This document shows, in pieces, positions 43,749 through 55,299 of a stretch of DNA of 64,000 nt. The translations under genes and the position numbers were made by a program. Source of the stretch: Megascapheus bottae (lineage: Eukaryota; Chordata; Mammalia; Rodentia; Geomyidae); contig JANJXV010000040.1 of the NCBI GenBank assembly GCA_024803745.1, positions 1,431,414 to 1,495,413 of the forward strand, written 5' to 3'. Every line of letters starts with the position of its first letter. The first letter of the stretch is position 1. Below the pieces are notes generated by a model. The model was not told where the DNA came from, did not search any database, and was given only the letters and a program-made list of their open reading frames with translations.

Positions 43749-44304
43749 TAAATTTTTAGTAATATAAGCTTACTGTTATTGTGAAGATGCTATCCAGAGG
43801 GGGTCCCATTGTATGAGTCAGGTAAGAAGTACATTTCTCTCTCTTTCTTTAACAAGGTCACCCTTCCCTTCCTTCCCTCCCCCCCACCCCCCTCTCCCCC
43901 CCATCCCTGCTCACAAGGTTCATGGGTCATGAAAGCCTCATGGGTCAGCTTTCCTTTCTGTGACTTCCTTTAAAAAAAAAATCCCAACAGCAAAAACAAA
44001 CCCCACCAACCACCACCACAACAAAACTGCAAGGGGGGAAAAGAAAAACATTGTTTTATTTCCCAGAGTGCATTTGGATACATAGTATTTTAAATGCCTT
44101 GAGATCATTCCCGGGTTTCAGCTCTGTCTCCAGGTCATTCTGCATGACCAGCCACGGAGACAGGAGAGCCATGCTCGTTAGCATATGTGCTGGCTTGACG
44201 GACACTGCTGGGACATCACCCTGTAGATCCACGCGGACCCTGGTGCAAATCTGGACCAGCTTCCAAGCAAGAGCAGGGCCCTGAGTTCAAACCCTAGCAA
44301 GCAG
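43749..44304. other. Unique intergenic DNA
   Basis: Poly-C-rich near 43863-43905, A/C-rich near 43985-44025. No gene. Confidence 0.5.
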
Positions 44305-44490
44305 GCCCCGGAGCCTGGCCTAGGGTAGAGCGCTGGCCTAACATGCGCGAAGCCCTGGGTTCCAGGACCACAGACAAGGCTGGAAGAGGTGCTGTGGCTC
44401 AAGTGGTAGAGGGCGAGTCTGGAGGAAAAGGGCAGGGGCAGTGCCCGGGCCCTGAGTTCAAGCCCCAGGACTGGCCAAAAAATAAAAAAA
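44305..44490 (+). mobile_element. SINE, dimeric tRNA type
   Basis: First half diverged (GCTGGCCTAACATGCGCG). Second half intact with an A-rich tail. Confidence 0.9.
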
Positions 44491-44526
44491 TCTACTCGAA
44501 AAATTAAAACTCTAGTAATCCAAGAG

Positions 44527-44532
44527 ACAGAA

Positions 44533-44567
<35 letters not shown>

Positions 44568-44568
44568 G
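44527..44568 (+). repeat. (GACA)n microsatellite
   Basis: About 10 units. Confidence 0.95.
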
Positions 44569-44569
44569 A

Positions 44570-45590
44570 CTAGAAACTCATCTGTCAGTGAAATTGGCCT
44601 TTTCCAGCCCCTCTCCCTGCGCGATCAGAGGCTTGCCTCAAGTGCAGTGGAAAAAATGAATTTAATACACACTGTAGACATTCAGGTAATATCCAGAAGG
44701 CTCACAAGGGCAGAAAAGAATCATGCAAGGGTTGGGAATAAGGAGGGTTTTATAGACTTTGGGACATTTCCCAGGGCGGCAGAATCAGTGAGAAGGATTT
44801 GGGGTGCGGTGGGGGTCAGCTTTCTTTTCAGGGTGAATGGTTTGTAGAAATGTCAGGATCTCTTCACCCAAGGAGAGCACGTGAGGTCTGGGTGTCAGCT
44901 GTGCATCTGAGCCATCGGAAGGCCCAGGTCTTTCAGTGGACGGGCACGTGGGTTCGTGGCTGCCCGGGAGATTGAATGAAATCACCTAGATGTAAATTCC
45001 ACCTTTGCTACTGGCAGGCTGGGCGTTCCCAGAGAGCCTTATGCTGACGCTCCGAGCGTTCGAGGCCGGCGTGAGCACTCACAGACCAGGAGGGACCTGA
45101 GGAACAACACAGGAAAGTCTGGAAACACAGGCGTGCCTCTAGAAATAAAGATGGGAAGTGATGCTGGAAACAGGCAGGAAATAGTACTGGAAATAAGGAC
45201 GGGGGCCTGCAGAGTCTCACACCTCGGACATGTATGGAGACAGAGCCCCCCCGTTTTCCACCACCCCCCCAAGCTTCCTGTGGGGTCGCAATGTCACCGC
45301 AGGGCCTGGCCCCGGGTCTCAGGCCCTCCACTGGAGGGGCCCTGGCAGAAGCGGAGGCCGGAGGCCGACTCTCAGCTCACCTCTGTCTACACGGGTGAGG
45401 GGTTCGCCTCCCTCCCCCGGGTCCATCTCAATTAAACACCAGGTAAGGAGCCTCCTGTCAATGCAACCACGGACAAAGCCACTGCGTCCACGGACACCCA
45501 GGACTGCCACCAAACCCCAGGCTGCAGGGACACATTCCAGGGGACCTCGACAATGCCTCCCCCAGAAGAGAGACGTGTTCCTCGTTCCTC
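44570..45590. other. Unique intergenic DNA
   Basis: A kilobase without SINEs or simple repeats, one of the cleanest stretches. No frame resembles a known protein. Confidence 0.55.
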
Positions 45591-45592
45591 CT

Positions 45593-45868
45593 GCATTCTC
45601 CTCCTCCCCCTCCTCCCCCTCCTCCCTCTCCTCCCCCTCCTCTCTCTCCTCCTCCTCCTCCTCTTCCTCTTCTTCTTCTTCTTCTTCTTCTTCTTCTTCT
45701 TCTTCTTCTTCTTCTTCTTCTTCTTCTCCTCCTCCACCACCTCCTCCTCCCCTCCTCCTTCTCCTCCTCCTCCTCCTCTTCTCCTCCTCCTCCTCCTCTT
45801 CTCCTCATCCTCCTCCTCCTCTTCCTCCTCTTCCTCCTCCTCCTCCTCCTCTCTCCATTCCTCCACCA
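45593..45868 (-). repeat. Polypyrimidine CCT/CTT triplet tract
   Basis: Includes about 19 CTT triplets at 45667-45725. Confidence 0.97.
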
Positions 45869-46040
45869 CCCTCCCTTTCCTTCCACAACCCCACACACCC
45901 CACGTCTCAGCCTCCTGGATTCATCTTGGTGGACTGTGAGTAAGTTGTCTGCAGCACTTCCACCACCAAGGACCCGGCCTCTGCACAAGATGGCTGGGAA
46001 AAGGTTTTTGCAACCAGAAGAAAGAACGAGCGAGGGGCTG

Positions 46041-46054
46041 CTGCCCCCTTCTGG
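46041..46054 (-). promoter_or_regulatory. Candidate CTCF motif
   Basis: Plus CTGCCCCCTTCTGG (minus CCAGAAGGGGGCAG) differs from the CTCF core by about one position. It is in unique DNA between two triplet tracts. Confidence 0.35.
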
Positions 46055-46160
46055 AAGCCATGATGAGGACGGAGCCCCAGGAGCAAGAAATCTCCGGGGG
46101 ACCTTGAGCCGGCCAGGGGAGACACCCCACCCTGGCTTGTGTCCTGGCCATGGCAGGACA

Positions 46161-46194
<34 letters not shown>

Positions 46195-46229
46195 GGAGGA
46201 GGAGAAGGAGGAGGAGGGGAGGAGGAGGA
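46161..46229 (+). repeat. (GGA)n purine tract
   Basis: GGA/GAA triplets. This is the complement of the tract at 45593-45868, about 300 bases away, so the two form a long imperfect inverted repeat. Confidence 0.95.
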
Positions 46230-47112
46230 GATCAACATCCACGCTCTCAACAATAACATCAAAAATAATCTTAAGATAATTTCAATCATCATACAACATC
46301 CATATCAGTTCTAGCCATGGCCTCGACCGTCATCGAGCCATTTAACTCGTGATATCCTTCTAGGACTCATCGTCTCCGTGGGAAGGAGAGGGAGCGGCTG
46401 GGACAGCAGACGCTGCGGGAAAGGAAATTCCCTCGTGGGTTCCCCTGCGCTTGACCACATAGGCATCCGAGCCTCTGCTGGGCCGCTCGACGCCACAGTG
46501 GCTTCACACGTCCACTGCTGGTCTCACAATGGCTTCACACGTCCATTGCTGCCTCTCTGACAAGGCCTCGGCTTAACTGGCGTGGTGTAAAGTGTGGGCG
46601 CCAGCGCTGGTCTGCAGAGATGCCCTTCTTGAAGACGCGCTGCTTGAACACGACATTTGAAACAGGAGGTGAACAAGCAATGTTAATAAAACCTTCAAAA
46701 AAGAGATGAGAACAACGTCATGGAATCTGCATGAGGTCCGGGTGATGGCAGCCTGCACACGCGTGTGTGAACCCCCTTTGAACCATCCCTCCCTCCCCCT
46801 CCCCCCCACACACACGGGAAACAGCGAATGACAAGAATGTCCTGTTTGGGGGTGGCCCTGAGGGAGGGAAAGAGGCCATGAAGGGGTGAAGAATACCCAC
46901 ACATTTCACAGATGGGCAGGAAACCCGCTGGGAGGGTTTGCAGGGGGCGGGAGGGGGGGTGCAGAGAGGGAGGGAGGGGCTGGGCAGGGGGGAGGGGGCC
47001 TCTCGGGGTACAGCCATGGCCGTCCACGACAGACACCGGCCCTGACCACGGAGACCACGCGCCCTGGCCTGTCCACAAATAGTCTCACTCCAAAGGGAAA
47101 GAGCAAATCTCT
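46230..47112. other. Unique intergenic DNA
   Basis: Contains a local duplication of TGGCTTCACACGTCCA (about 46499 and 46533). No gene recognised. Confidence 0.5.
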
Positions 47113-47213
47113 TGGCTGGAAGGGGTGCCGTGGCTCAAGTGGTAGAGCACCAGCCCGGAGCCAAGGAGCTCAAGGACAGCACCCAGGCCCCCTGAGTTCA
47201 AACCCCAGAACTG
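47113..47213 (+). mobile_element. SINE fragment, tRNA-like half only
   Basis: GTGGCTCAAGTGGTAGAGCA to GAGTTCAAACCCCAGAACTG. Confidence 0.88.
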
Positions 47214-47234
47214 ACTCTCACACACGCACCCCTT

Positions 47235-47310
47235 ATATATATATTTATAAATATATAAATAATAAATATATATTAATATAGAATATATTATAATAAATAT
47301 ATATTTATTC
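47235..47310. repeat. AT-rich (TATAAATA) run
   Basis: About 75 bases of A/T with repeated ATATATTTAT words, next to a SINE tail. Confidence 0.9.
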
Positions 47311-47380
47311 ATCTTTTCCTGAATTCACATTTTCTTCACAAAAGGGGCTGATCAAGTCTAACCCATTGGACGCCATTACG

Positions 47381-47606
47381 TCTGGTCAGTCCTGGGGCTT
47401 GAACTCAGGGCCTGAGTGCTGTCCCTGAGCTTTTTCCCACTCCAGGCGGCTGCGGCTCTAACCATTTGAGCCACGGCTCCACTTCGGGTTTTCTGAGGTT
47501 GTTTTTTTTCCCCCCCCCCTTGGAGATCAGAATCTCATGGACTTTCCTGCCCCAGGCTGGCTTTGAACCAGAATCCTCAGATCTCAGCCTTCTCCTAAGT
47601 AACTGA
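47381..47606 (-). mobile_element. SINE, 7SL/tRNA chimera, minus orientation
   Basis: GGGGCTTGAACTCAGGGCCT through GGCTTTGAACCAGAATCC. A T/C run is inserted near 47503-47520. Confidence 0.9.
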
Positions 47607-47693
47607 CACCTTCTCCATAATTCCCCCAGACACAGAGCCTCTGCCTTGAGCTTGGCTCAGCTGCCACCATCAACCAAGAAACAAGAGGCACAC

Positions 47694-47718
47694 GGACGGA
47701 CGGACGGACGGACGGACA
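47694..47718 (+). repeat. (GGAC)n microsatellite
   Basis: About 6 units, followed by GATGGACAGACG. Confidence 0.85.
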
Positions 47719-47853
47719 GATGGACAGACGAGCCCAAAGCAGGTTAGACCTCACTGCCTGGGCCTGGCTGCACCAGGACATTTTGGCATGGTTCCCTGAA
47801 GACTGTCAGAGGCCACAGGGGATCGACAGTCTATTAAGAGTGCCAGGATTACA

Positions 47854-47898
47854 CACGCACACACACACACACACACACGCACACACACACACACACTC
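47854..47898 (+). repeat. (CA)n microsatellite
   Basis: Interrupted twice by CG. Confidence 0.95.
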
Positions 47899-48640
47899 CC
47901 TGAAAATAGCCCCAGCCCCTCCCACGATGCCTTTGAACCCAGGGTTTATATTTGGCTTTCTCGCCCGGCGTCTATTTATATTTCTCATGTTTACATCCAC
48001 AGGCATCCTGAGCTGTACCTGTCAATAACAGGACACCCGAGCAAAGCTAATCCCCCACGGGGAGTGGGGGTGACAACTTTCTCCCAAGCACCCCCACCCC
48101 CACCCCCACCCCCATCCTGCCAAGTCCCCTCGGCTTTGAACCACTATTTGTTTCCCCCAAATATCCTGCTTAGAATTCCACAGTCCCTAACCTTAGAAAT
48201 AAAATAGGGGGTGAGGGGAGGCCTCTCCCACCCCTTCTCCTTTGCCTTTAGCTAAATCCCCTGGAACTGAGCTCTTTAAATCTCCTCTCCCACCCCTGTC
48301 TGTGTCACAAACTAGCCCTCGTCCCAAACAATCTTCCCTGCTTCTTTTCCTGAGTCTCTTAGCATGCCTTATTATTTTTTTTTTAAAAATCATCTTTTTG
48401 CCCTTTTCTTCAAGCCTGCTAGGAAACTCCCTCCAGATTCTCTGCAGTCATCCACTGGGGAGGACTGGAAATCCTAATGGGATTCTAGGGCTGGAAAATG
48501 GGAGCTGTGGTTTCCCAGGATGAGGCGTGGACAGGGTTCACATCAGGGCTCTCGGGAACTGGGAAGCCCTCAGCTCCCCTTCTCCCCTAAGAAAGGGAGG
48601 AGGAGAGAGTGTGGGACCTGGACAATCCCAGGCTCTGTGG
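47899..48640. other. Unique intergenic DNA with a C5A run
   Basis: CCCCCA repeats at 48091-48114; otherwise unique. The block CCAGGGTTTATATTTGG to GTCTATTTATATTTCTC (47938-47980) is AT-rich. No gene. Confidence 0.5.
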
Positions 48641-48644
48641 AGCC

Positions 48645-48722
48645 CCAGAGGAGGAGGAGGGGGAGGAGGAGGAGGAGGAGGAGGAGGAGGAGGAGGAGGA
48701 GGAGGAGGAGGAGGAGGAGGAG
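48645..48722 (+). repeat. (GGA)n triplet tract
   Basis: About 25 GGA triplets. Confidence 0.97.
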
Positions 48723-48942
48723 AGAAACTACCCAATCTGAGAGCCTCTGTGCTCGGCCTGAGTGGAGGGGAGGGACTTCCGGAGAGCACCCCACGACAGG
48801 AAGGGGTGGGGGGTCCCCCACAAAGAAATGCCAAGTCCACGAATGTTTGACTGGCGTCTACGACTTCGTGATAATCCATACACGAGTGCAGCCCAGGGCC
48901 TGCCATCCAAGCTACTGGGGAGATCTAAGCAGCAGAATGCCA

Positions 48943-49065
48943 GGCTGGAGTCGTGGCTCAGGTGGTCGAGCGCCAAGCACTGAGAATCAACAAACAAATG
49001 ATGTTTAAAAAAGGAAAAGCTACATGAGAACAAGAGGCCCTAAGTTAAAACCCCCAGTGCTGACA
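48943..49065 (+). mobile_element. SINE fragment, tRNA-like half, diverged
   Basis: GTGGCTCAGGTGGTCGAGCG to GGCCCTAAGTTAAAACCCCC, then a (GGAA)n run. Confidence 0.75.
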
Positions 49066-49524
49066 GGAAAGGAAGGAAGGAAGGAAAAAGAGAGAAAAGA
49101 ATACATTTAGTTCCCCAAGCCCCCATTTCCTGTCTGTTAGCGAGTACTGCAGGGTTTCTGTTTGTGTGCATTTTTTCGAGGCGCTCCAATGTCATTGGAA
49201 ACATGGAGGTTGGCAGGGAAGAGAGTTTGAACCAGATTAAACGGGAGGGCTATTTCTGCATGTTACATGTGTGTGCCTGTGTGTGCTTAGCCTGCGTGTG
49301 TGCGTGGTCCCTAGAGAGGCGTTCTACCACTTGAGCCAGGCCCCCAGCCCTTCTTTTTGCTCATGTTTTAGATTGGCTTTGCCTGAAAGTTGGCACGAAG
49401 CTTTGATCTTCTTCTTCCTGGGCCTCTGAGATGCCAGCCAGGCCCCGCCAGGCCCAGCCTGCTCTTGGTGTTCAATTCTCCATACGCGTTTCTCTCTCTC
49501 CCTCTCTCGCCCTCTCTCTCCACC

Positions 49525-49582
49525 TTGGCTGGCTTTGAACCGCGATCCTCCCATCTCTGCCTCCTGAGTAGCTGGGACGCCC
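49525..49582 (-). mobile_element. SINE fragment, 7SL-like head, minus orientation
   Basis: GGCTTTGAACCGCGATCC and CTCCTGAGTAGCTGGGACG. An older tRNA-like fragment lies at about 49310-49350. Confidence 0.7.
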
Positions 49583-49737
49583 ATGTCTTAGGTTGGAGTC
49601 ACTGTCTTCTGACCTTTCCCAGGACTTCTTACTTCCCCCTTTCCACCTGCAATGGACTCTGTGAGGAGAAAGAGACGTCGCCTGAGTTTTATATAACTAT
49701 GCATTCTAAAACATGCATCCATGGTTGATTATTCTAT

Positions 49738-50582
49738 CTTCCTCCTCCTCTTCCTCCTCCTCCTCCTCTTCCTCCCCTTCTGCTTCTCCTCCTCCACCTT
49801 CTCCTCTTCCTCCCCTTCTGCTTCTCCTCCTCCTCCTCCTCTTCCTTCTCCTTCTCCTCCTCCTCTTCCTTCTTCTTCTTCATCTTCTCCTCCTCCTCCT
49901 TCTTCTTCTTTTTTTCTTCCTCCTCTTCTTCCTCCTCCTCCTCCTCTTCTTCTTCTTCCTCCTCTTCTTCCTCTAACTCCTCCTCCTCCCTCCTCCTCCT
50001 CTTCTTCTTCTTCTTCTTCTTCTTCTTCTTCTTCTTCTTCTTCTTCTTCTTCTTCTTCTCCTCCTCCTCCTCCTCCTCCTCCTCCTCCTCCTTCTTCTTC
50101 TCCTCCTCCTCCTTCTTCTTCTTTTTTTCTTCCTCCTCTTCTTCCTCCTCATCTTCCTCCTCCTCCTCTTCTTCCTCCTCCTCCTCCTCTTCTTCTTCCT
50201 CCTCTTCTTCCTCTAACTCCTCCTCCTCCCTCCTCCTCCTCCCTCCTCCTCCTCCTCCTCTTCTTCTTCTTCTTCTTCTTCTCCTCCTCCTCCTCCTCCT
50301 TCTTCTTCTCCTCCTCCTCCTTCTTCTTTTTTTCTTCCTCCTCTTCTTCCTCCTCATCTTCCTCCTCCTCTTCTTCTTCTTCCTCCTCCTCCTCCTCCTC
50401 TTCTTCTTCTTCCTCTAACTCCTCCTCCTCCTCCTCCTCCTCCTCCTCCTCCTCCTCCTCCTCCTCCTCCTCCTCCTCTTCTCCTCCTCCTCCTCCTCCT
50501 CCTCCTCCTCCTCCTCCTCCTCCTCCTCCTCCTCCTCCTCCTCCTCCTCTCTTCTTCTTCTTCTTCTTCTTCTTCTTCTTCT

Positions 50583-50614
<32 letters not shown>
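49738..50614 (-). repeat. 880-bp polypyrimidine tract of CCT and CTT triplets
   Basis: Long phased blocks: CTT about 50003-50057, CCT about 50060-50091, CCT about 50419-50548 and CTT about 50551-50603. A segment of CTTCCTCTAACTCCTCC appears three times (near 49968, 50208 and 50410). The Ser/Pro/Leu frame over it is not a gene. Confidence 0.97.
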
Positions 50615-50731
50615 GGGTCAGCTGTGGTGCCAGCTCCCTCCTTGATGGCACCGAGGCTTGGAGACCTCAGAGCAATGCCAATCTGTTACCAATCCTGTCC
50701 AATGCCCCCCAACCCGCTCAACTTCTCCCTT

Positions 50732-50732
<1 letters not shown>

Positions 50733-50776
<44 letters not shown>
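50733..50776 (+). repeat. (CA)n microsatellite
   Basis: About 22 units. Confidence 0.97.
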
Positions 50777-50779
<3 letters not shown>

Positions 50780-52426
50780 CCTGGAAGATGGCTCTGCGCT
50801 ACTCCTCCAGTCCCTGGCTTAATCTTAATGGCACCGTCTTGAAATCTGAGGCAGGGAAAAGGGCCTAATGGCTTCCTCTGCCCATGCCCTCGCCCCCCCC
50901 CCGCTGAGGGTGAAACAAGAATATTGGGGGGAGGAGGGGGAGGTCATGCACTCCCCTCTCCAGAAGGCCCCAGGGGAGGGGGGGCCGTGGGGTGGGGGTA
51001 GAAGCCCCCCCTCCTCTCAGAGCCCAGGGAAAGGAGACCCGGGGCTTTGTCTTCCCTTCTTTTGAAAAGCGAAGCGGAGAAGGGAAGATTGGATCTTGGA
51101 TGAGCTCGTTTTCCTCCTCCTTTTTTCTTCGCGGTGCTCCAGGACCACTCTTCCCGCTTCTCCCATGGCCACGAGACTCTCTGTGACTCTCCTGACTCTC
51201 AGGGGTCCATCAAGATAAGAGAGGCAGCAAGATGGATGCCCCGAAGGGAATGTGAACTGCCAGATATCTGGGGGGCAGCAGGGAGGGGGGAGAGGAAGAA
51301 AGGAAGAAGACCCAGGTAAAACCACAGAGCTGCGAGCGCCATGCTGGCTTTTGTGAGCCTGAAGATCTTGTTCTCAGACCCTACCAGACGTCTTTACATG
51401 TGTGACGCTTTTTTTTTTTGGAGGGGAAGAGAGAGGGGGGCCATAGACAGGCCGGATGGCCCAGCTGCAGAATTTCTCTTTTCTCCCTGTTTACCTGGGA
51501 GCTCGGAGCAGGGCACGTGTCATGGCAGCGGATGGCAGGAAGCTGAGATCCAGGCCCTGGTACAGAACACCAAGACAAGCCATCAATCAAGCATCCACGG
51601 CGTGACAGAGCAAAGGCCCTGGAGACACACTGGCCTGGTGGCCTGAAGATTCGAACATGTCAAGAAGTGGCTTCGTCAGGCCTCCAGGTGATGAGGCCGG
51701 GAGAACCATGAGTTCACCGAGGCCCTCTCCCCGCCCCTGCCCCCCCCAGCGAAGCAATGCAGATGGAGCCGACCTTGGTCTCAAATCAGAGACATGGCTC
51801 CACCCGCCCCCAAGCCATAGCAAAGACAGCTAGCTTTCTCCTTCAAGCCTGCTTTGGTTTAGAGCTGGCTTTGGACTGAAAGCTTTGCAGTTCAAAGGAA
51901 GAAAAATAGTAAGAATAAGAAGGAAGGAAAGAAAAAAAAGAAAGAAAAACAACCCTAATTACAGCCATAGGCTTAATACGCCAGGCTTACACTTGTCAGC
52001 TCATAAAAGCCTGCCTCGGACAGAGAGGGGTTTGACTAAACAATACTTGATGGGCTGGAGGCAAGCAAATCAGAACCACGTGTGGCTCGGTCTCTCTGCG
52101 TGGAAGTCTTGGAGTTGGGGAGGGGGGGATAGAGATGGGAGAGAAAGGAGTTTGTGCAAGGAAAGATCCAGAAAGAAAACACTGGAGATTCAGGATTGCA
52201 AATCTAATCCTGTGGGCAAGAGGGAAAGAAGGAAAAACAAAACCAACAACGACACTACTTAGCCCTTTTGGTATAAATCTAGTTTTCTCCGATTCTAAAA
52301 TGATTCGGGGATTTTCCCAGGATAATTCCAAAAATACCCGGGATCTAGACTCGCCGAACTCTGTCTGGAAGACGGAAACCCGTTCCTTAATGGATTAGAA
52401 ACGGTTGTGTGTTAACCATCTCAGCC
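50777..52426. other. Unique intergenic DNA, longest repeat-free stretch
   Basis: About 1.65 kb without SINE or satellite. AT-rich part with CCTAATTACAGCCATAGG and GGCTTAATACGCC at about 51953-51985 could be a conserved element. Short frames show no known domain. Confidence 0.55.
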
Positions 52427-52429
52427 ACA

Positions 52430-52474
<45 letters not shown>

Positions 52475-52573
52475 ACACACACACCACACACACACCACAC
52501 ACACACTCACACACACACTCACACACACACACACCACCACACACCACACACACTCACACACACACCACACACA

Positions 52574-52604
<31 letters not shown>

Positions 52605-52642
52605 CACCACACACACACACACACACCACACACACACACACA

Positions 52643-52710
<68 letters not shown>

Positions 52711-52806
52711 ACACACTCACACACACACACACACACACTCACACACACACACACACCACACACACACACACACTCACACACACACACACACTCACACACA
52801 CACACA

Positions 52807-52846
<40 letters not shown>

Positions 52847-52893
52847 ACACACACACACACACCACACACACACCACACACACACACACCACCA

Positions 52894-52924
<31 letters not shown>

Positions 52925-53042
52925 TCACACACACACACACACACCACACACACACACACACACTCACACACACACACCACACACACACCACACACACACA
53001 CACACACTCACACACACACACACACACTCACACACACACACA

Positions 53043-53111
<69 letters not shown>

Positions 53112-53148
53112 ACACACACACACACCACACACACATACACACACACAC
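52427..53148 (+). repeat. 720-bp compound (CA)n array with CACC and CTCA interruptions
   Basis: ACACAC broken at irregular steps by ACCACAC and ACTCACAC. All frames giving His/Thr or Val/Cys repeats are artefacts. Confidence 0.98.
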
Positions 53149-53443
53149 AGAGCTACTGTCACCACCCCATCTCGGGAGATGCAGAAGGCCACAAAGATGT
53201 TATTTCACAGCCCTTGGAGACCGGTGGCTGTGTGCCATGAGAAAGTATTTGCCCTCTGGTAGGTGGCTGGAGACAGGAATTAATGGAGGTAAAGGAGGGC
53301 ACCGATTTACAGCCTGGCTGGCTTTGTCTGGAGCTCTGTTTTGGGGGCAGAAGACCCAGCTGGGCTAAGGATAGGCAATCGAGAATAAATTCTCCCTAGG
53401 GAAAAGGTTCCTGAGATCCACTAAGAAAGAGCTAAACTCAGAG
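53149..53443. other. Unique intergenic DNA
   Basis: Nothing recognised. Confidence 0.45.
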
Positions 53444-53634
53444 CTAAGCGCTGGTGGCTCGGGCCTGTCAACTCAGGAGGCTGAGATATGAGGTTCAAAG
53501 CCAGCCTGGGCAGGAAAGTCTGAGCTCCAGGGAACCACCAGAAAACTGGAAATGGCGCTGTGGCTCAAGTGGTAGAGCACCAGCCTTTAGCTGGAGAACT
53601 CAAGAAGGGCCCTGAGTTCAAGCCCCAGGACTGA
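53444..53634 (+). mobile_element. SINE, 7SL/tRNA chimera
   Basis: Short deletion in the head. GTGGCTCAAGTGGTAGAGCA and GAGTTCAAGCCCCAGGACTG are intact. Confidence 0.92.
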
Positions 53635-54283
53635 CCACAAAAAACAAAGCTACCATCCTGATACATGATAATCCATATGCCAGCATCGCCCGCGAGTTTC
53701 TAGGAGGATTCTAGCAAATGTAAACAATGAAACCTATAAGAATGTTGACAGCAAAGAGAGCACAGACGGGCAAATTGAAAACAGTCCCGACCTCAGCCAG
53801 TAGTTGACCTGTTAAAGAAACTGAGGAGTATTCTTAAGACAGAAAAATAATAAATCAGTAAATTATCAGTAAGTTAAGGGACTGCACAGATGAATGGATA
53901 GCTAGCTAGCTATTTGGATATTCTGTAGGGTCCGGAAATAGCAGGTAGACAGACAGACAGACAGACAGACAGATATTTGGATATTCTGTAAGGTCCTGAG
54001 ATAGGCAGGAAGACAGACAGACATGTAGACAATTAAACATATAGACATATGGACAGACAAACAGATAGATTCTATGGGGTCCTGACTAAATAACAGTTTG
54101 TCTATGTATATTTATACATGAATGAATAAATCTCAAGGAGAGAATGCTGTAGTGAAAACTTAAGTTGTGCAATGATTATGTGCCATTGCATACCATTGGA
54201 AAGAGCTGGCTGTATAAAATGACATAGTTATATGATATATGTTATAATATATGTATTACCAGCCACTGGTGCCTGGTTTTCTA
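53635..54283. other. Unique AT-rich DNA with a 63-bp duplication
   Basis: TATTTGGATATTCTGTA occurs at 53911 and 53974, each followed by GGTCC and (CAGA)n; a worn third copy (ATTCTATGGGGTCC) is near 54067. AT-rich to 54260. Confidence 0.6.
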
Positions 54284-54392
54284 TATTTCTTTATTGGACC
54301 AGTGCAGGACTTGAATTCAGAACTTTGCGTCCTCTCTTGGTTGTTGAGCTCAAGGCTGTCTCTCTACACTTGAGCACACTTCCACTCTGAAA
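54284..54392 (-). mobile_element. SINE fragment, tRNA-like half, minus orientation, diverged
   Basis: GGACTTGAATTCAGAACTTT and CTACACTTGAGCACACTTCC. Confidence 0.7.
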
Positions 54393-54408
54393 GATTATTA
54401 TTTTTTTT

Positions 54409-54596
54409 TGCCAGTCCTGGGCTTGGGCTCAGGGCCTGAGCACTGTCCCTGGATTTTCTCAAGGCTAGAGCTTCTACCACTTGAGCCACAGCACCACTTC
54501 TGGCTTTTTGCTACGTATGTGGTACCGAGGAATCGAACCCAGGTCTTCGTGCATGCTAGGCAAGCACTTTAACCACTAGGCCAAACTCCCGGCCCC
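54409..54596 (-). mobile_element. SINE, dimeric tRNA type, minus orientation
   Basis: Complete copy: CCAGTCCTGGGCTTGGGCTC to GTGCATGCTAGGCAAGCAC and GGCCAAACTCCCGGCCCC. Confidence 0.95.
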
Positions 54597-55048
54597 TATT
54601 TTTTTAATTACTACTTCACGAATTCACTGACAAAGGTTGCCGCTTGAGTGGCTCTGACTGAAGAAGACATTAGAGTTTCATGGTAGATCATCAAAACTGG
54701 CTGTTGACCAGAGTCTGAAGTCTAAAATTCTCTTCCCCTAGGAGACAGCCATTGTTAGAGTCAGGAGCTTGGGAGATGTCAGGGCGGGGGTGGGGTGGGG
54801 GAGGCAGGGATGGCTTCTAGAAAATACTCAGACATGAAATGACAGCTAGAGATGTGTTTATTCCTCTGGGCTATGGCAGTTTAGAGAACCCTAAACCTCC
54901 TGATGCACACACCTGTTTTTCTAGTAGCATGGTAAGAATGTTTGGTTTGTCTCCCCCATCCCCCACCCTTCCAGTTTATGACTATATTATGTTTCCCTTG
55001 TTTATAAAAATAAGGACTTTCCAAGCTTCATGGAGGAAACTAGCTCTA
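54597..55048. other. Unique intergenic DNA
   Basis: No gene recognised. Confidence 0.5.
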
Positions 55049-55149
55049 TTCCTCCTTCTCCTCCTCCTCCTCCTCCTCCTCCTCCTCTTTGTCGTTGTCT
55101 TCTTCTTCTTCTTCTTCTGCTTCTGCTTCTGCTTCTGCTTCTGCTTCTG
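55049..55149 (-). repeat. (CCT)n, (CTT)n and (CTTCTG)n tract
   Basis: CCT triplets, then CTT, then five to six CTTCTG hexamers at about 55113-55149. Confidence 0.95.
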
Positions 55150-55299
55150 CAAACATCAGCACCATTCTACCCCTGTGGCATGGATCCGTGGAGTGGCTGG
55201 GAAGGTGAACCTTAACAGAGCTGGAGAACCAGAGGCTGGAAGACAATGAGAAGGAAAGACACCTGGGAAAATGGCCAGATAGCTACGCTCACGCCAACC

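Noticed and set aside
49721..50842. 373-codon Ser/Pro/Phe frame on plus
   Set aside because: CCT/CTT triplets and a CA run only; no domain.
52405..53368. His/Thr repeat frames of 285 and 319 codons
   Set aside because: Translation of a CA microsatellite.
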